This document shows positions 49,810-59,706 of a stretch of DNA of 64,000 nt, piece by piece; within the stretch, counting starts at the first letter, position 1; each line of letters begins with the position of its first letter. The translations under genes were made by a program, and so were the position numbers. This stretch comes from Eubacteriales bacterium. Lineage in GTDB: Bacteria > Bacillota > Clostridia > Oscillospirales > Butyricicoccaceae. Where the stretch lies: the NCBI GenBank assembly GCA_030539335.1, contig JAUNSG010000008.1, positions 1 to 64,000 of the forward strand, written 5' to 3'. A model generated the notes under the pieces. That model did no database searches. It saw only the letters and a list, made by a program, of their open reading frames with translations, and had not been told where the DNA came from.

Positions 49810-52800
49810 TCATATTCCATCTGTCATCAATGTGGCTTTGCTCCCTGCTCTGCCGCGGTGTACGACAATCTGCCGGTCAATCCGCTCCTGCAGTTCGGCA
49901 ACATGCGAGATAATGCCAATCTGACGCCGGTCGCCGCTCAGCGCGGTCAGCACGCCCAGTACCTGCTCCAATGCATTGCTGTCGAGGGACCCAAAGCCCT
50001 CGTCAATAAAGACGGTTTCGACCGAAACGCCGCCGGCATAGCTCTGAATGACATCCGACAGGCCGAGCGCCAGGGACAGCGCACCGAGGAAGGATTCTCC
50101 GCCCGAAAGCGTTTTGACATCGCGCAGACGGCCGGTGTGGTGATCGAGGACATCGATGTCCAACCCCGCCTGTGCGCGCCGATCCTTAGACCGCAACCGT
50201 CGGCACAGCTCGTACCGTCCGCTTGTCATGACACGCATCCGGGCATTCGCCTTGTCCAGTACCTTCTCAAAATAGGCGGCTTGGACATATTTCTCAAACG
50301 AGATTCGCTCCTTCCCGCCGCCCAGCTCGCCGTTTGCCGTCCGGGACAGCTCACGCAAAGCGGCAACCTCATCGAGCTTTTTCTGTCGGAGCTTTTCTTT
50401 CTGCCGGAGCTGTTCCGCGATGCTTCGGTTGGCTTCGCGCGTGCTGCGAATCTGACCGAGTTGGTCCAGACAGGCGGATCGCTTCTCCTCCACCGCTTCA
50501 CACTGCCTGTGCAGCTGTTCCAAATCGGTATACGTCAGCGATTTTGTCTCGCGCTCCTGCTCACGGCATTGCACCTCCAGCCGCGTGTATTCGCTCTGGT
50601 ACCGCTCGGCCTGCGCTTTGCTCTCCTCGAGCGCTTCTTCCGTCATCCGGGCGGCGTCCCATTCCTGCTCGGACAAAAATCCCGCCTTGCTCCGGCGATG
50701 TTCCCATTGCTTTTGTGCCGCCTGCCAGGCCAGCCGGGATTCCTCCGTGCGCTGAAAATAAATCTCCTGTGTCGTCTTCTGGTTCTCATACCGCGACTGC
50801 AGGACGCGGTTAGCCTCCTCCGCCTGCTCCAATGCCGAGCGAATGCGGGTTCGCTCCCGCTCCAATTCCTCCAGACGCTGTTTTGCCTCCGTCCATGTCG
50901 CATAAGGCAACGATTTCTGCTGCATCCGGCATTCCAGCTCCGCCTGCTCATAGCGTTTCTCCGCCTGCTCGGTCTTCTGCTTCTGCTGATCCAGCTTTGT
51001 CTGGATGCTCTGTCGCTCCGTCTGCAGCGCCGTCATTGTCTCCTGCGCCCGCTGATACCTTTGGGAATCTGCCTGTGCCTGCTCTCTCTTCTGTTCTACG
51101 TTTTGTCGCTGTACTTTCTCTGTTTGCATGCGAAGCAGCAGTTCTTCCTCCGAAAGCACGACGCCGAACAGGGCATCAAACAGATTCTCTATCTGGGCTG
51201 CATCCTTTTCCAGCATGGTTTTCTTTTCCCGGCACCGAAGGGCCCAGTCGTTCATGCTCGTCCGGCTTTCCTCACGCTCACCCCGAAGCTGCTCCAATCG
51301 CTCTTCGGTGATGTCCTCTTGCTCCAGGGAAGCCGGTTTGGGATGATGCGTCGAACCACAGACCGGGCACGGTCTGCCTTCCTGCAGAGACTGCGCCAGA
51401 ATCCCGGCCTGTGCCCGGCTCCATCGGCGCTCTGCGTCTCCACACTGTGCATCCATCTCCACAAACCTGCGCTCAGCCGACTGGAATTGCTCCTGTGCCC
51501 GATGCAGCAGGCTTTTTTGTTGGTCCAATGCCGACAGGCTGTTTCTCAATTGCCCGATTTGCGTCAGCCGATCCTCTTGCTTTTCCAGTTCCACTTGCAG
51601 ACGCGCGGCATCGGCCTGCGCCCCCGCCGTTTGATTTAAAATTGTCTGAGTTTCTTCCTGTCGCTCTTCACAGGAAATACGCTGCTGATCGGCTTCGTGC
51701 AGCTGCTCGCGCTGCTTCTGGAACTCCAGCCGCAGCTGGATGCATTCCTTTTGCAGTGTCTCCAACTCACGATATTGCCCCTGCGCCGATCGCAGGGCGG
51801 CAAGCTCCGGATCGATCTGCTCCGCTGCCTGTGCGTCGCTCTCCCTGGCCTGCGCCGCAAGTCTCTGGTACTCCGGAAGCTGGTCTTCCAGCCTTTCCCG
51901 CTCGGCTTTCGCCTCTTCCCAGAGTTTCCGCATCTTCGCATAGTCCGCCGCCGCGCTCTCCTCCTGCTGCTTGCCACTTGCGATGCGCTCCGCCCGCTCC
52001 GCCTGTGCAATGCGATTCTTTCGTTCCTGCATCTCCTGCTTTTTTCCCAGCAGCGCAGTATACTCCTGTCGCGTCCGATGCAGGCGGTTTAATTTCTCAT
52101 TGTTTTCCTCCGCCTGCTTTGCCAGCGTGTGCAAGTTCTTTGCCTGACGATCCAGCTCCAGTTCTGCCTTTTGCAGCTGCTTCTGCTCCGCCTCCTGCTG
52201 TTTCTCGAATGCAGAAAGTCCCGTCAGCAGCTCCGGAAGCGCAAAGACCGTTCCGCACAGTTCGCGCAATTCACTGTCCTCCGGCAGACGCAGGCTCTCC
52301 GCCTGCTGTCCCATCCTCGTTTCCAGTTCCCGCAGCGTGGCTTCCTCCGCATGAAGCTGATCTTTGAGTGCGCGCTCGATCTGCCGCAGCGGTTCGGTTT
52401 CAAATACACGGCGGATGATGTCCGCACGTGATTTGCTGTCCGCCGTCAGCAGACGCAGGAATTCGCCCTGCGCAATCATGGAAATCTGTTTAAACTGCGT
52501 TACATCGACACCGAGAATATCCTCAACCGCTGCCGTCACTTCCTTTGCTCCGGACGCCAAAACCGCTCCGTCCTCCAGCCGGCAAAGCGCGGCATCCGGT
52601 TTTTCCTCTACCTCGCCATCGCCGCGCTTCTTGGGACGCAGATAACGCGGATTTCTCCGCAGGGAATACACCGTTCCGCGATGCGAAAACGTCAAGGCTA
52701 CGAAAGTCGGAGTGGCCGCCTCGGCAAAATCCGAACGGACGGAATCTTCCGCACGCATACTTCCGCTCACCTTGCCGAACAATGCGAAGCAAATGGCATC

Positions 52801-52935
52801 AAAAATCGTCGTCTTGCCTGCGCCCGTGTCGCCGGAAATTAAAAACAAGCCGTGGTCCCCCAAATCGGAAATCGACAGCGTCTGTTCCCCGGCGAACGGG
52901 CCAAAGGCGCTCATGGTCAGCTTAATCGGTTTCAT
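49810..52935 (-). CDS. sbcC: Exonuclease subunit SbcC (Rad50-like)
   Basis: A 1041-residue SMC-like ATPase. The N-terminal Walker A is GDTGAGKTT near 34-42. Two long coiled coils (about 180-480 and 560-870) flank a zinc hook with CPVCGSTHHP near the middle. The C-terminal half-site has VKTLSGGESFLGALSLALGLSD and VFIDEGFGSLD. With SbcD it opens and trims hairpins and protein-blocked DNA ends. ATG 52935 has AAGGAGG upstream and overlaps the sbcD stop by 14 bases, so the subunits are co-translated. Confidence 0.95.
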   Translation of the reverse strand: MKPIKLTMSAFGPFAGEQTLSISDLGDHGLFLISGDTGAGKTTIFDAICFALFGKVSGSMRAEDSVRSDFAEAATPTFVALTFSHRGTVYSLRRNPRYLRPKKRGDGEVEEKPDAALCRLEDGAVLASGAKEVTAAVEDILGVDVTQFKQISMIAQGEFLRLLTADSKSRADIIRRVFETEPLRQIERALKDQLHAEEATLRELETRMGQQAESLRLPEDSELRELCGTVFALPELLTGLSAFEKQQEAEQKQLQKAELELDRQAKNLHTLAKQAEENNEKLNRLHRTRQEYTALLGKKQEMQERKNRIAQAERAERIASGKQQEESAAADYAKMRKLWEEAKAERERLEDQLPEYQRLAAQARESDAQAAEQIDPELAALRSAQGQYRELETLQKECIQLRLEFQKQREQLHEADQQRISCEERQEETQTILNQTAGAQADAARLQVELEKQEDRLTQIGQLRNSLSALDQQKSLLHRAQEQFQSAERRFVEMDAQCGDAERRWSRAQAGILAQSLQEGRPCPVCGSTHHPKPASLEQEDITEERLEQLRGEREESRTSMNDWALRCREKKTMLEKDAAQIENLFDALFGVVLSEEELLLRMQTEKVQRQNVEQKREQAQADSQRYQRAQETMTALQTERQSIQTKLDQQKQKTEQAEKRYEQAELECRMQQKSLPYATWTEAKQRLEELERERTRIRSALEQAEEANRVLQSRYENQKTTQEIYFQRTEESRLAWQAAQKQWEHRRSKAGFLSEQEWDAARMTEEALEESKAQAERYQSEYTRLEVQCREQERETKSLTYTDLEQLHRQCEAVEEKRSACLDQLGQIRSTREANRSIAEQLRQKEKLRQKKLDEVAALRELSRTANGELGGGKERISFEKYVQAAYFEKVLDKANARMRVMTSGRYELCRRLRSKDRRAQAGLDIDVLDHHTGRLRDVKTLSGGESFLGALSLALGLSDVIQSYAGGVSVETVFIDEGFGSLDSNALEQVLGVLTALSGDRRQIGIISHVAELQERIDRQIVVHRGRAGSKATLMTDGI

Positions 52936-54070
52936 CCAAACCGCCTCCTTCGCACACCGCCCGCAGCAGTTCCCCCTGTTGATCATTCATTGGTTTGCCA
53001 TTTACCTGCTCGAAAAAGTCACAGAACTGTTCAAAAACAGACTTTTCCCGCACAGACTCGGCCTGTTTGGTCACCCCTTCCGCCTGTGTCCTCCGGTTGT
53101 CGAAATCCAGACGCATCAGGTTCGGATAGGCGTGCTGCAACTTGGCGAACACATCGACCAATTCATCGTCATCCGTCAGGGTGATGTGCAGATAATCCAG
53201 CGGGTCGCCGTTCTGTCTGGCCTCAGCGGACAAAACTTCGGCAAACTTTCCGCGCAGTTCCCGCATCTCGTGCAGCGGGACGAGCGGGAGCAGGGTGATC
53301 TCCAGCTCTCCCTTTTCTTTCAGCGTGACGAGTGGCACGGATTTCGGATACGGGGCCTCGGAAAAAGAATATTTCAGCGGGGATCCGGCGTAGCGTACCG
53401 TATCGCGCCCGATCCGCTGCGGACGATGGATATGCCCCAACGCGACATAATCAAAGCCATCGAACAGAGCGGCGTCCACGGTATCCAAACCACCGACCGG
53501 GACAATCTCCGACTCCGAACGCTCCGGCATACTTCCTCCCGCTGTGACAAACTGATGTGCCAGCAGCACATTTCGCTCACGGAAATCCACCGTCTGGGCG
53601 TGCAATACCGTTTGCACCGCGCACTGGCTGGTGCGTTCCGTCAATTCATAAAAGGCAGATGCCGTCGCCGGTTTGAGAAACGGCAGAAAATGAAAATGTA
53701 CCGGGCCATACTCGTCCGAAAGCGTGATGCACGGCAGTGGATCGCGGAATGTCCCGACAATCCATACGCCGCTCTCCTGCATCAGCCTTCCACCAAAGTC
53801 CAGCCGTTCCGGCGAGTCGTGGTTTCCGGTAATCGCCAGCACCAAAATGCCGGATTGGTGCAGAGATGTAAGAAAGCTGTCGAATAAACCGACAGCTTCA
53901 CATACAGGAATCGTTTTATCATAAATATCTCCGGCAATCAATACCGCATCCACCTGATTTTCCTTCGCCATGGCGCAGATCTGCCTCAATAGATGCGCCT
54001 GATCCTCCAGCATAGAAAATCCGTGAACCCGTTTGCCGATATGCAGATCGGCAAGATGCAGAAATTTCAT
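52922..54070 (-). CDS. sbcD: Exonuclease subunit SbcD (Mre11-like)
   Basis: A 382-residue metallophosphoesterase, the nuclease of the SbcCD complex. The five motif regions are visible: LADLHIGK, GDIYD near 48, GNHDSPERL near 80, and later H-containing LLAHQFV and VALGHIHRPQ. The C-terminal capping and SbcC-binding region (about 270-382) is present. It lies 10 bp downstream of a degV gene and overlaps sbcC. Length is typical. Confidence 0.95.
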   Translation of the reverse strand: MKFLHLADLHIGKRVHGFSMLEDQAHLLRQICAMAKENQVDAVLIAGDIYDKTIPVCEAVGLFDSFLTSLHQSGILVLAITGNHDSPERLDFGGRLMQESGVWIVGTFRDPLPCITLSDEYGPVHFHFLPFLKPATASAFYELTERTSQCAVQTVLHAQTVDFRERNVLLAHQFVTAGGSMPERSESEIVPVGGLDTVDAALFDGFDYVALGHIHRPQRIGRDTVRYAGSPLKYSFSEAPYPKSVPLVTLKEKGELEITLLPLVPLHEMRELRGKFAEVLSAEARQNGDPLDYLHITLTDDDELVDVFAKLQHAYPNLMRLDFDNRRTQAEGVTKQAESVREKSVFEQFCDFFEQVNGKPMNDQQGELLRAVCEGGGLDETD

Positions 54071-54079
54071 TCGTCGTCC

Positions 54080-54943
54080 TCACATATCCTCGTCCAAAAC
54101 CTGCACCGCTGCACCCAGCAGATGCGGTCCGACATAGCTGCCGAGTGTGCAGTCAATCTCACCGTAAAATTCTTCCACAAAGTCCGGTGCCGCACTGCGC
54201 AGAAGTTCTGCAACCTGCTGTCCTTCCTCCGGACAGCCGCCATGCGCCCACATGATATTATACCGCTTTCCCGGCTGGATGCACGCCGTCGCCATGGAAA
54301 CCAGCTTCTTGATTGCCGCCGCACGTCCGCGCACCTTCGCAACGCTTTGCAGCTGTCCATTCTCCGCAAAGGCCAGAATCGGCTTGATGTTCAGCGCCGT
54401 ACCCGCCATCGCGGTGATTTTGCCAATGCGGCCGCCCTTCTTCAGATATTCCAACGTGTCCACACTGAAAAATACCGTGGTATTGTCACGGATGCGTGGT
54501 GTCAGCTCCTTGATCTCTTCCCAGCTGCGGCCCTCTTTAATCAGACGGCAGAGCGTCAGGACAATGGCGGCTTCTCCCAGACTGCCGGTCAGGGAATCAC
54601 ACGCGAACACTTCCAGATCCTCTCGTTCCTCCGCCATCAGACGAAGCATTTGGAAGCTTCCGCTCAGGCCGCTGGAAAGCAAGATGGCAATCGCCTTGTT
54701 GTAGCCGGCATCGCGGACCTTGTCCATGACCGCCGTGAACTCCTCGCCGCTCGGCAGCGATGTCTTGGGCATTTCCTGCGGCAGACGGCGATATACCTCA
54801 TCCGGCTGGATTGTTACGCCATCATAATAAATCCCATCTGAAAAATTTAATATAAACGGAATGACAAAAATCGGGTTATCCTCCAGCAGCTCCGGCCGGA
54901 GATCCGCACACGAGTCCGTAATAATCGCAATTTTCTCCTGCAT
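54080..54943 (-). CDS. DegV-family fatty-acid-binding protein
   Basis: A 287-residue DegV (FakB-like) protein that holds one fatty acid for phosphorylation by the FakA kinase. The start IAIITDSCADLRPELL and the KTSLPSGEEF and SSGLSGSFQ segments are family signatures. The lipid carboxylate-binding residues fit the pattern TS near 65 and the SGLSGS turn near 92-97. ATG 54943 has GTGAGGA upstream. It heads the degV-sbcD-sbcC run; the link to DNA repair is probably only transcriptional. Confidence 0.92.
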   Translation of the reverse strand: MQEKIAIITDSCADLRPELLEDNPIFVIPFILNFSDGIYYDGVTIQPDEVYRRLPQEMPKTSLPSGEEFTAVMDKVRDAGYNKAIAILLSSGLSGSFQMLRLMAEEREDLEVFACDSLTGSLGEAAIVLTLCRLIKEGRSWEEIKELTPRIRDNTTVFFSVDTLEYLKKGGRIGKITAMAGTALNIKPILAFAENGQLQSVAKVRGRAAAIKKLVSMATACIQPGKRYNIMWAHGGCPEEGQQVAELLRSAAPDFVEEFYGEIDCTLGSYVGPHLLGAAVQVLDEDM

Positions 54944-55116
54944 GAAACGATTCCTCACTCTTCTTAACAATAAACACGTATTGATATTGTATCACAGTTT
55001 TTCCGTCTTGAATAGAAAACAATTCATTTTTCTACAGAAACCGCCCGAAGTGTTGAGTTTCCTGGGGAAAGGGAACAGGCTCTTCCCCAGAATACGGAAG
55101 CTCTCCGGATAGACGA

Positions 55117-55149
55117 AAGGCGGCGTGACCGCATGGTGTCGCGCCGCTT
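55117..55149 (-). terminator. Terminator of the his operon
   Basis: On the minus strand a GC-rich hairpin (GCGGCGCGAC with the complementary GTCACGCCGC, a few mismatches, 4-base loop) ends in CTTT, 19 bp after hisE. Confidence 0.65.
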
Positions 55150-55167
55150 GTTTGATACTGTATTGGC

Positions 55168-55494
55168 TCACGTATTGTGGTCGGAAACATGGAACTGCTT
55201 GAGGTTGCCAATCTTACCGGCGCGCTTGTCCATCTCTTCCTCGACCTCAGCCAGCGTAACGCCTGCCTCATTCATCATGACCATCAGATGATACAGCAGA
55301 TCGTTGATCTCACCGACGAGATTCTCATGATCGCCGTTCTTTGCAGCGATGATCGTCTCTGCGGTCTCTTCCCCGACCTTTTTCAAAATCTTATCCATGC
55401 CCTTCTCGAACAGATAGCAGGTGTAGGATTTCTCCATCGGCTGCTCCCGTCTCTGCTGAATGACATATTCCATGCTCTCAAATGCTGTTGACAT
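55168..55494 (-). CDS. hisE: Phosphoribosyl-ATP pyrophosphatase
   Basis: A 108-residue HisE, second enzyme of histidine synthesis, cleaving pyrophosphate from phosphoribosyl-ATP. The MazG-like helical motif KKVGEETAETIIAAKNGDHENLVGEINDLLYHLMVMM includes the acidic metal ligands. ATG 55494 has GAGGAATAG upstream. It is a separate gene rather than fused with hisI, and lies 29 bp after it at the end of the operon. Confidence 0.95.
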   Translation of the reverse strand: MSTAFESMEYVIQQRREQPMEKSYTCYLFEKGMDKILKKVGEETAETIIAAKNGDHENLVGEINDLLYHLMVMMNEAGVTLAEVEEEMDKRAGKIGNLKQFHVSDHNT

Positions 55495-55523
55495 TGCTCT
55501 ATTCCTCGTTTCTTCTGTTTGTC

Positions 55524-55847
55524 TTATTTCTTCCAAACCGGCGGCTGGAAAAAGCAGGTGCGGTTCCCTGTATGGCACGTCGGTCCCTTCGGAATGCCGC
55601 GGTAAATCAGCGTATCATCATCACAATCGGTCAGGATCTCGCTGACAAAAATAAAGTTTCCGGAAGTCTCCCCTTTGTTCCAAAGCTTCTGACGGCTGCG
55701 GGAAAAGAACCAGGCCGTTCCGGTATCCATTGTGTTCTGAAGGGCCTGCTTGTTGGCATAGCCGAGCATCAGCACCTCATTGTTCCGCTCATCCTGACAG
55801 ATGACCGGAATCAGCTCGGATTTTACAAAAAATTTGTCCAAATTCAT
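55524..55847 (-). CDS. hisI: Phosphoribosyl-AMP cyclohydrolase
   Basis: A 107-residue HisI that opens the purine ring of phosphoribosyl-AMP. LIPVICQDERNNEVLMLGYANKQAL opens the fold, SRSRQKLWNKGETSGN is the characteristic motif, and DCDDDTLIYRG holds the metal-binding aspartates. The late histidine/cysteine pair CHTGNRTCFF supplies the zinc site. It is a stand-alone cyclohydrolase between hisF and hisE. Confidence 0.96.
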   Translation of the reverse strand: MNLDKFFVKSELIPVICQDERNNEVLMLGYANKQALQNTMDTGTAWFFSRSRQKLWNKGETSGNFIFVSEILTDCDDDTLIYRGIPKGPTCHTGNRTCFFQPPVWKK

Positions 55848-55861
55848 CGTATGATTTCTCC

Positions 55862-56635
55862 TTATAACCGGACCGGAATTCCGCGGGAATGAACAAATTC
55901 CTTGACCTGCGGTACGGTCAATTCTCCATAATGGAACAGCGACGCTGCCAAAGCCGCATCCGCCCCTGTCTCCTCAAAGACCTCGGCAAAATGCTCCAGC
56001 GTGCCGCATCCGCCCGACGCGATGACCGGAATCCCAACCGCATCCGCAACCAGCTTGGTCAGCTTGTTGTCAAAGCCGGACTTCGTGCCGTCCCGATCCA
56101 TTGAGGTCAGCAAAATCTCACCGGCGCCCAGTTCATAGGCTTCCTTCGCCCATGCGACGGCATCCAATCCCGTCGGCGTCCGGCCGCCCGCGACATAGAC
56201 CTCAAAGCCGCTGGGGCACCGATCCAGGTCATCGCAATGCCGTGCATCAATCGCAACAACGACGCACTGGCTGCCAAACTTCTCCGCCGCCTCAGAAATA
56301 ATATTCTTGTTTTTGACCGCCGCGGAGTTTACGGAAATCTTGTCTGCACCGGCACGAAGAAGCTCCTTGAAGTCCTCGCTCGTGCGAATGCCGCCGCCGA
56401 CCGTCAGTGGGACGAACACCTGCTGTGCCGTACGGCGAACCACATCGACGATCGTGTGGCGGTCTTCATAGGTCGCCGTGATATCCAGAAAGACGATCTC
56501 ATCTGCGCCCTGCTGGGAATAAAACGTTGCCAGCTCAACCGGATCACCGGCATCGCGGAGGTTGACAAAATTGACGCCCTTGACCACGCGGCCATCGTTG
56601 ACATCCAAACATGGGATAATACGCTTTGCCAGCAT
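55862..56635 (-). CDS. hisF: Imidazole glycerol phosphate synthase, cyclase subunit
   Basis: A 257-residue (beta/alpha)8 barrel that uses ammonia from HisH to make imidazole glycerol phosphate and AICAR. The catalytic aspartates lie in [14 protein letters not shown] (Asp11) and [14 protein letters not shown] (Asp130 region). [15 protein letters not shown] and [13 protein letters not shown] are phosphate-binding loops. Its start shares one base with the hisA stop, so the two are tightly coupled. Confidence 0.97.
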   Translation of the reverse strand: MLAKRIIPCLDVNDGRVVKGVNFVNLRDAGDPVELATFYSQQGADEIVFLDITATYEDRHTIVDVVRRTAQQVFVPLTVGGGIRTSEDFKELLRAGADKISVNSAAVKNKNIISEAAEKFGSQCVVVAIDARHCDDLDRCPSGFEVYVAGGRTPTGLDAVAWAKEAYELGAGEILLTSMDRDGTKSGFDNKLTKLVADAVGIPVIASGGCGTLEHFAEVFEETGADAALAASLFHYGELTVPQVKEFVHSRGIPVRL

Positions 56636-57357
56636 CAGTCTTCCTCCTTTGCCACGGCAATCGCCTGGCGAACATCCAACTGGCCGGTATAAACCGCCTT
56701 GCCGGCAATCGCCTCATCGATCTTCATCGCACGCAGACGGGCCACATCCTCCAGCGTCGAAACGCCGCCAGATGCTACGATACCACAGGAAACCGCGTCG
56801 CGCAAGGCCTGCAGCTGGTCAAAATTCGGACCGGACAGCATGCCATCCTTGTCGATATCTGTAAAGATAATGGTCTTTACACCGTAGGATTCCATCAATT
56901 TTGCGAACGCAATATAGTCCATTCCGCTGTCTTTCAGCCATCCCTCGGTACGGACAGTGCCGGACAAAGCATCGATTCCAACGGCGATTTTATCGCCATA
57001 CTTTTCGCACGCTTCCTTGACCAGCGGCGGATTCTTCACCGCCGCAGAGCCGATGATCACGCGCTTGACGCCCAATTCGAGCACGCGGGCGATGTCCTCC
57101 ATAGTGCGGATTCCGCCGCCCAATTCTACCGACGCACCGGTTTCCTCAATGACACGGCGAACGACTGGATAGTTCGGATGCGTGCCGTCCTTGGCACCAT
57201 CTAGGTCGACCATGTGGATCAATTCCGCACCAGCAGCCAAAAACTTTTTCGCGGTTTCCACCGCGTCCTCCGCAACCTTATGCGCGGTCGTGTAGTCGCC
57301 CTTGACCAGACGCACACACATCTGATCCTTTAAATCAATTGCAGGCAGAATTCTCAT
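56635..57357 (-). CDS. hisA: ProFAR isomerase
   Basis: A 240-residue (beta/alpha)8 barrel that isomerises ProFAR to [22 protein letters not shown] contains the first catalytic aspartate, and [15 protein letters not shown] the second. [13 protein letters not shown] and [12 protein letters not shown] are phosphate-binding loops that mirror those of HisF. It overlaps hisH by four bases and hisF by one. Confidence 0.97.
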   Translation of the reverse strand: MRILPAIDLKDQMCVRLVKGDYTTAHKVAEDAVETAKKFLAAGAELIHMVDLDGAKDGTHPNYPVVRRVIEETGASVELGGGIRTMEDIARVLELGVKRVIIGSAAVKNPPLVKEACEKYGDKIAVGIDALSGTVRTEGWLKDSGMDYIAFAKLMESYGVKTIIFTDIDKDGMLSGPNFDQLQALRDAVSCGIVASGGVSTLEDVARLRAMKIDEAIAGKAVYTGQLDVRQAIAVAKEED

Positions 57358-57971
57358 TCGTTACCTCCTACCATCTTGGCAAAATTGCGCAGGATCGTCA
57401 TGCCGATCTCTCCGCTCTTTTCCGGGTGGAACTGACTTCCATACATCTGGCCTCGTCCGACCAGAGCCGGAACTTCATCGTGATAATCACAGGTTGCGAT
57501 CAAATCACGGCGAAGTGCCGGACAGGCTTTGAAGGTATGTACAAAATAAACGTACGAGCCCTCCGGAACGCCCGCCATCAATGGGTCTTCCCGGTGATAA
57601 TCCAGGCTGTTCCAGCCAATCTGCGGCAGCTTGAGGTCGGTGGCGATCTTTTCCACGCGGCCCGGCAGCAGGCCGAGTCCCTTGCAGACGCGAACCTCAT
57701 CGCTCTCTTCAAACATCATCTGCATTCCAAGGCAGATACCCAGAAACGGCTTGCTCCTTGCCGCACGGACCAGGGAGTCGGTCAGCCCGGATTCCTCCAA
57801 TGCCTGCATCGCATCCGGGAACGCGCCGACACCCGGAAGGATGATCCCGGACGCATTGTCCATCAGCTCGGTCGAGGTGACAACCTTATTCTCCAGCCCC
57901 AGAAAGTCCAGTGCTTTGGAGACACTCATCAAATTGCCCGCGCCGTAATCCACAATACCTATGTAACCCAT
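57354..57971 (-). CDS. hisH: Imidazole glycerol phosphate synthase, glutaminase subunit
   Basis: A 205-residue class I glutamine amidotransferase that feeds ammonia to HisF. The nucleophile elbow FLGICLGMQMMFEESDE gives the catalytic cysteine near 79, and FHPEKSGEIG the histidine and glutamate near 185. YGAGNLMSVSKAL is the N-terminal signature. It starts immediately after hisC and overlaps hisA by four bases. Confidence 0.97.
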   Translation of the reverse strand: MGYIGIVDYGAGNLMSVSKALDFLGLENKVVTSTELMDNASGIILPGVGAFPDAMQALEESGLTDSLVRAARSKPFLGICLGMQMMFEESDEVRVCKGLGLLPGRVEKIATDLKLPQIGWNSLDYHREDPLMAGVPEGSYVYFVHTFKACPALRRDLIATCDYHDEVPALVGRGQMYGSQFHPEKSGEIGMTILRNFAKMVGGNE

Positions 57972-59036
57972 TTATGCCCCCTCCTTGAGGATGTTCTCCA
58001 GCTCCTCAATCAGCACACTGTTTTCCATGTCATCCCCAGTGGTGATGCGCAGCATGTTATACTTTGCAAAGCAGCGGACACAGATGCTGCGCTCCTTGAG
58101 TGCCTCAAACAGCTCGGTGCATTTTTCTGTGCGAAGAACGACAAAATTCGTGTGCGTCGGCTGAACATAGAACACACCATACGTTTCTTCCAGCTCGCGC
58201 ATAGCCTCCTCCAGCTCATTTTTGCGCTCAATGATCTCTGCCGTCTGCTGCTTCGCCCACGAGGTATCCTCCAGTATGCAGATCGCTGCCATCTGAGAGA
58301 GCGAATTGACATTGTACGGCGAACGTGTCTTGTTGAGCTGATCAATCAGCAGCTTATCGCCGATGGCAAAGCCCATGCGCAGCGCCGCACAGCCATACGC
58401 CTTGGACAGTGTCTTGAGTACCAGGACATTTTCAAACATACAGGAGACATCCAGGATACTCTGATCCCAGAAGTCCATATATGCTTCATCCACAACGACC
58501 AGCGTGTCCTCCAGCGCGTTGCAGATCTTCAAAACCTCTGCATGGGTATATCCCTTTCCGCACGGATTGCACGGATTGGAGAAGATCAGAACAGCCGGCT
58601 TTTCTTCCTGGGCACGTTCGATCAGTGTCGCATAATCCAGTTCAAATTCCTTGTCCTTCTGTGCACTGACGACCTCCAGCTCCGCCACCTCTGCGTAAAA
58701 CTGGTACATGGAGAAGTCTGGCAGAGCTACCATGACCTTTCCGCCGCGCGGGACAAAGGTGTTCACAATGAGCGACAGCAGTTCATCCGAACCGTTGCCA
58801 ACCATGATGTTCTGTGCCGCTACACCATATTCCCGTCCCGCCAGCATGCGGACAGCGCTGACGCTCGGGTCCGGATAGCGGTTAAAATCCACCGACATAA
58901 TGCCCGTCGAAATTTCATCCTTCAATTCCAATGGAAGCTCAAAAAAGCTCTCGTTGGCATCCAGTTTGATGCGGTAGACATCCTCACTCGGATCATACGG
59001 CGTCATGCTCGACAGCTTTTCCGGTAATGTAATCAT
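57972..59036 (-). CDS. hisC: Histidinol-phosphate aminotransferase
   Basis: A 354-residue fold-type I aminotransferase that converts imidazole-acetol phosphate to histidinol phosphate. MVGNGSDELLSLI contacts PLP, FSNPCNPCGKGYT the pyridine ring, VVDEAYMDF the conserved aspartate and tyrosine, and LKTLSKAYGCAALRMGF carries the Schiff-base lysine. Location within the his operon makes the assignment firmer than sequence alone. It lies 25 bp after hisG. Confidence 0.95.
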   Translation of the reverse strand: MITLPEKLSSMTPYDPSEDVYRIKLDANESFFELPLELKDEISTGIMSVDFNRYPDPSVSAVRMLAGREYGVAAQNIMVGNGSDELLSLIVNTFVPRGGKVMVALPDFSMYQFYAEVAELEVVSAQKDKEFELDYATLIERAQEEKPAVLIFSNPCNPCGKGYTHAEVLKICNALEDTLVVVDEAYMDFWDQSILDVSCMFENVLVLKTLSKAYGCAALRMGFAIGDKLLIDQLNKTRSPYNVNSLSQMAAICILEDTSWAKQQTAEIIERKNELEEAMRELEETYGVFYVQPTHTNFVVLRTEKCTELFEALKERSICVRCFAKYNMLRITTGDDMENSVLIEELENILKEGA

Positions 59037-59061
59037 AATGAATCGGTCCCTTTCTCCCCAT

Positions 59062-59706
59062 TCAGTCTGCCGATAAACCAGCTTCGAGCTGGCTGGTCAG
59101 CGTCTGAATCTTCTGCTTCTTCATCTTCATGCTCGCAAGATTGACGATCACGCGTGCGCTGATCGGCGCTACGGTCTCAAAAACCTCCAGGCCGTTCTCC
59201 TTCAATGTGGTTCCCGTCTCTACAATGTCCACGATAGCATCCGCCAGACCAAGCAGCGGAGCCAGCTCTACACTGCCCTCAATCTTGATGATATCCACAT
59301 CCATATTCTTATCGGCGAAGAATTTTCTCGTCACCTCCGGATATTTGGATGCAATGGTACGTGTGTGATAGCCTTCATAAAAATCGTCGCCGACTTTGCC
59401 GCACAGGCAGAACCGGCAGGCACCGAAGCCGAGATCCAGCGTCTCATAGAACGAGCCGCCCTTCTCCATGATCGTGTCCTTTCCGACAACACCCATGTCG
59501 CACACACCGTGCTCGACATACGTGATGACGTCGGCAGCCTTTGCCAGAACCAACTCCACACCGGAATCCGGCAAGGTGAAGATCAGCTTGCGCGAGCCGG
59601 TGCGCAGTTCACTGACATCGTAGCCGGATTTCTCCAGCAGGGTCAGCGTTTTCTTTTCCAGTCTGCCCTTGGTCAGGGCAATGCGAATTGTATTTTCCGG
59701 AGTCAT
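59062..59706 (-). CDS. hisG: ATP phosphoribosyltransferase, short form
   Basis: A 214-residue HisG of the short type, which lacks the C-terminal ACT-like regulatory domain and needs HisZ for activity and feedback by histidine. IALTKGRLEKKTLTLLEKSG opens the fold and DAIVDIVETGTTLKENGLEVFE is the PRPP-binding motif. ATG 59706 has GGAGG upstream and overlaps the hisZ stop by four bases. Co-location with hisZ confirms the two-subunit form. Confidence 0.97.
   Translation of the reverse strand: MTPENTIRIALTKGRLEKKTLTLLEKSGYDVSELRTGSRKLIFTLPDSGVELVLAKAADVITYVEHGVCDMGVVGKDTIMEKGGSFYETLDLGFGACRFCLCGKVGDDFYEGYHTRTIASKYPEVTRKFFADKNMDVDIIKIEGSVELAPLLGLADAIVDIVETGTTLKENGLEVFETVAPISARVIVNLASMKMKKQKIQTLTSQLEAGLSAD

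Noticed and set aside
49858..51639. 593-codon plus-strand frame opposite sbcC
   Set aside because: Leucine/arginine-rich reverse translation of the SbcC coiled coil; no start signal and no family match.
57339..59027. Long plus-strand frame opposite hisH and hisC
   Set aside because: Antisense of two certain his genes; composition (His, Leu, Arg rich) is that of a reverse-frame artefact.
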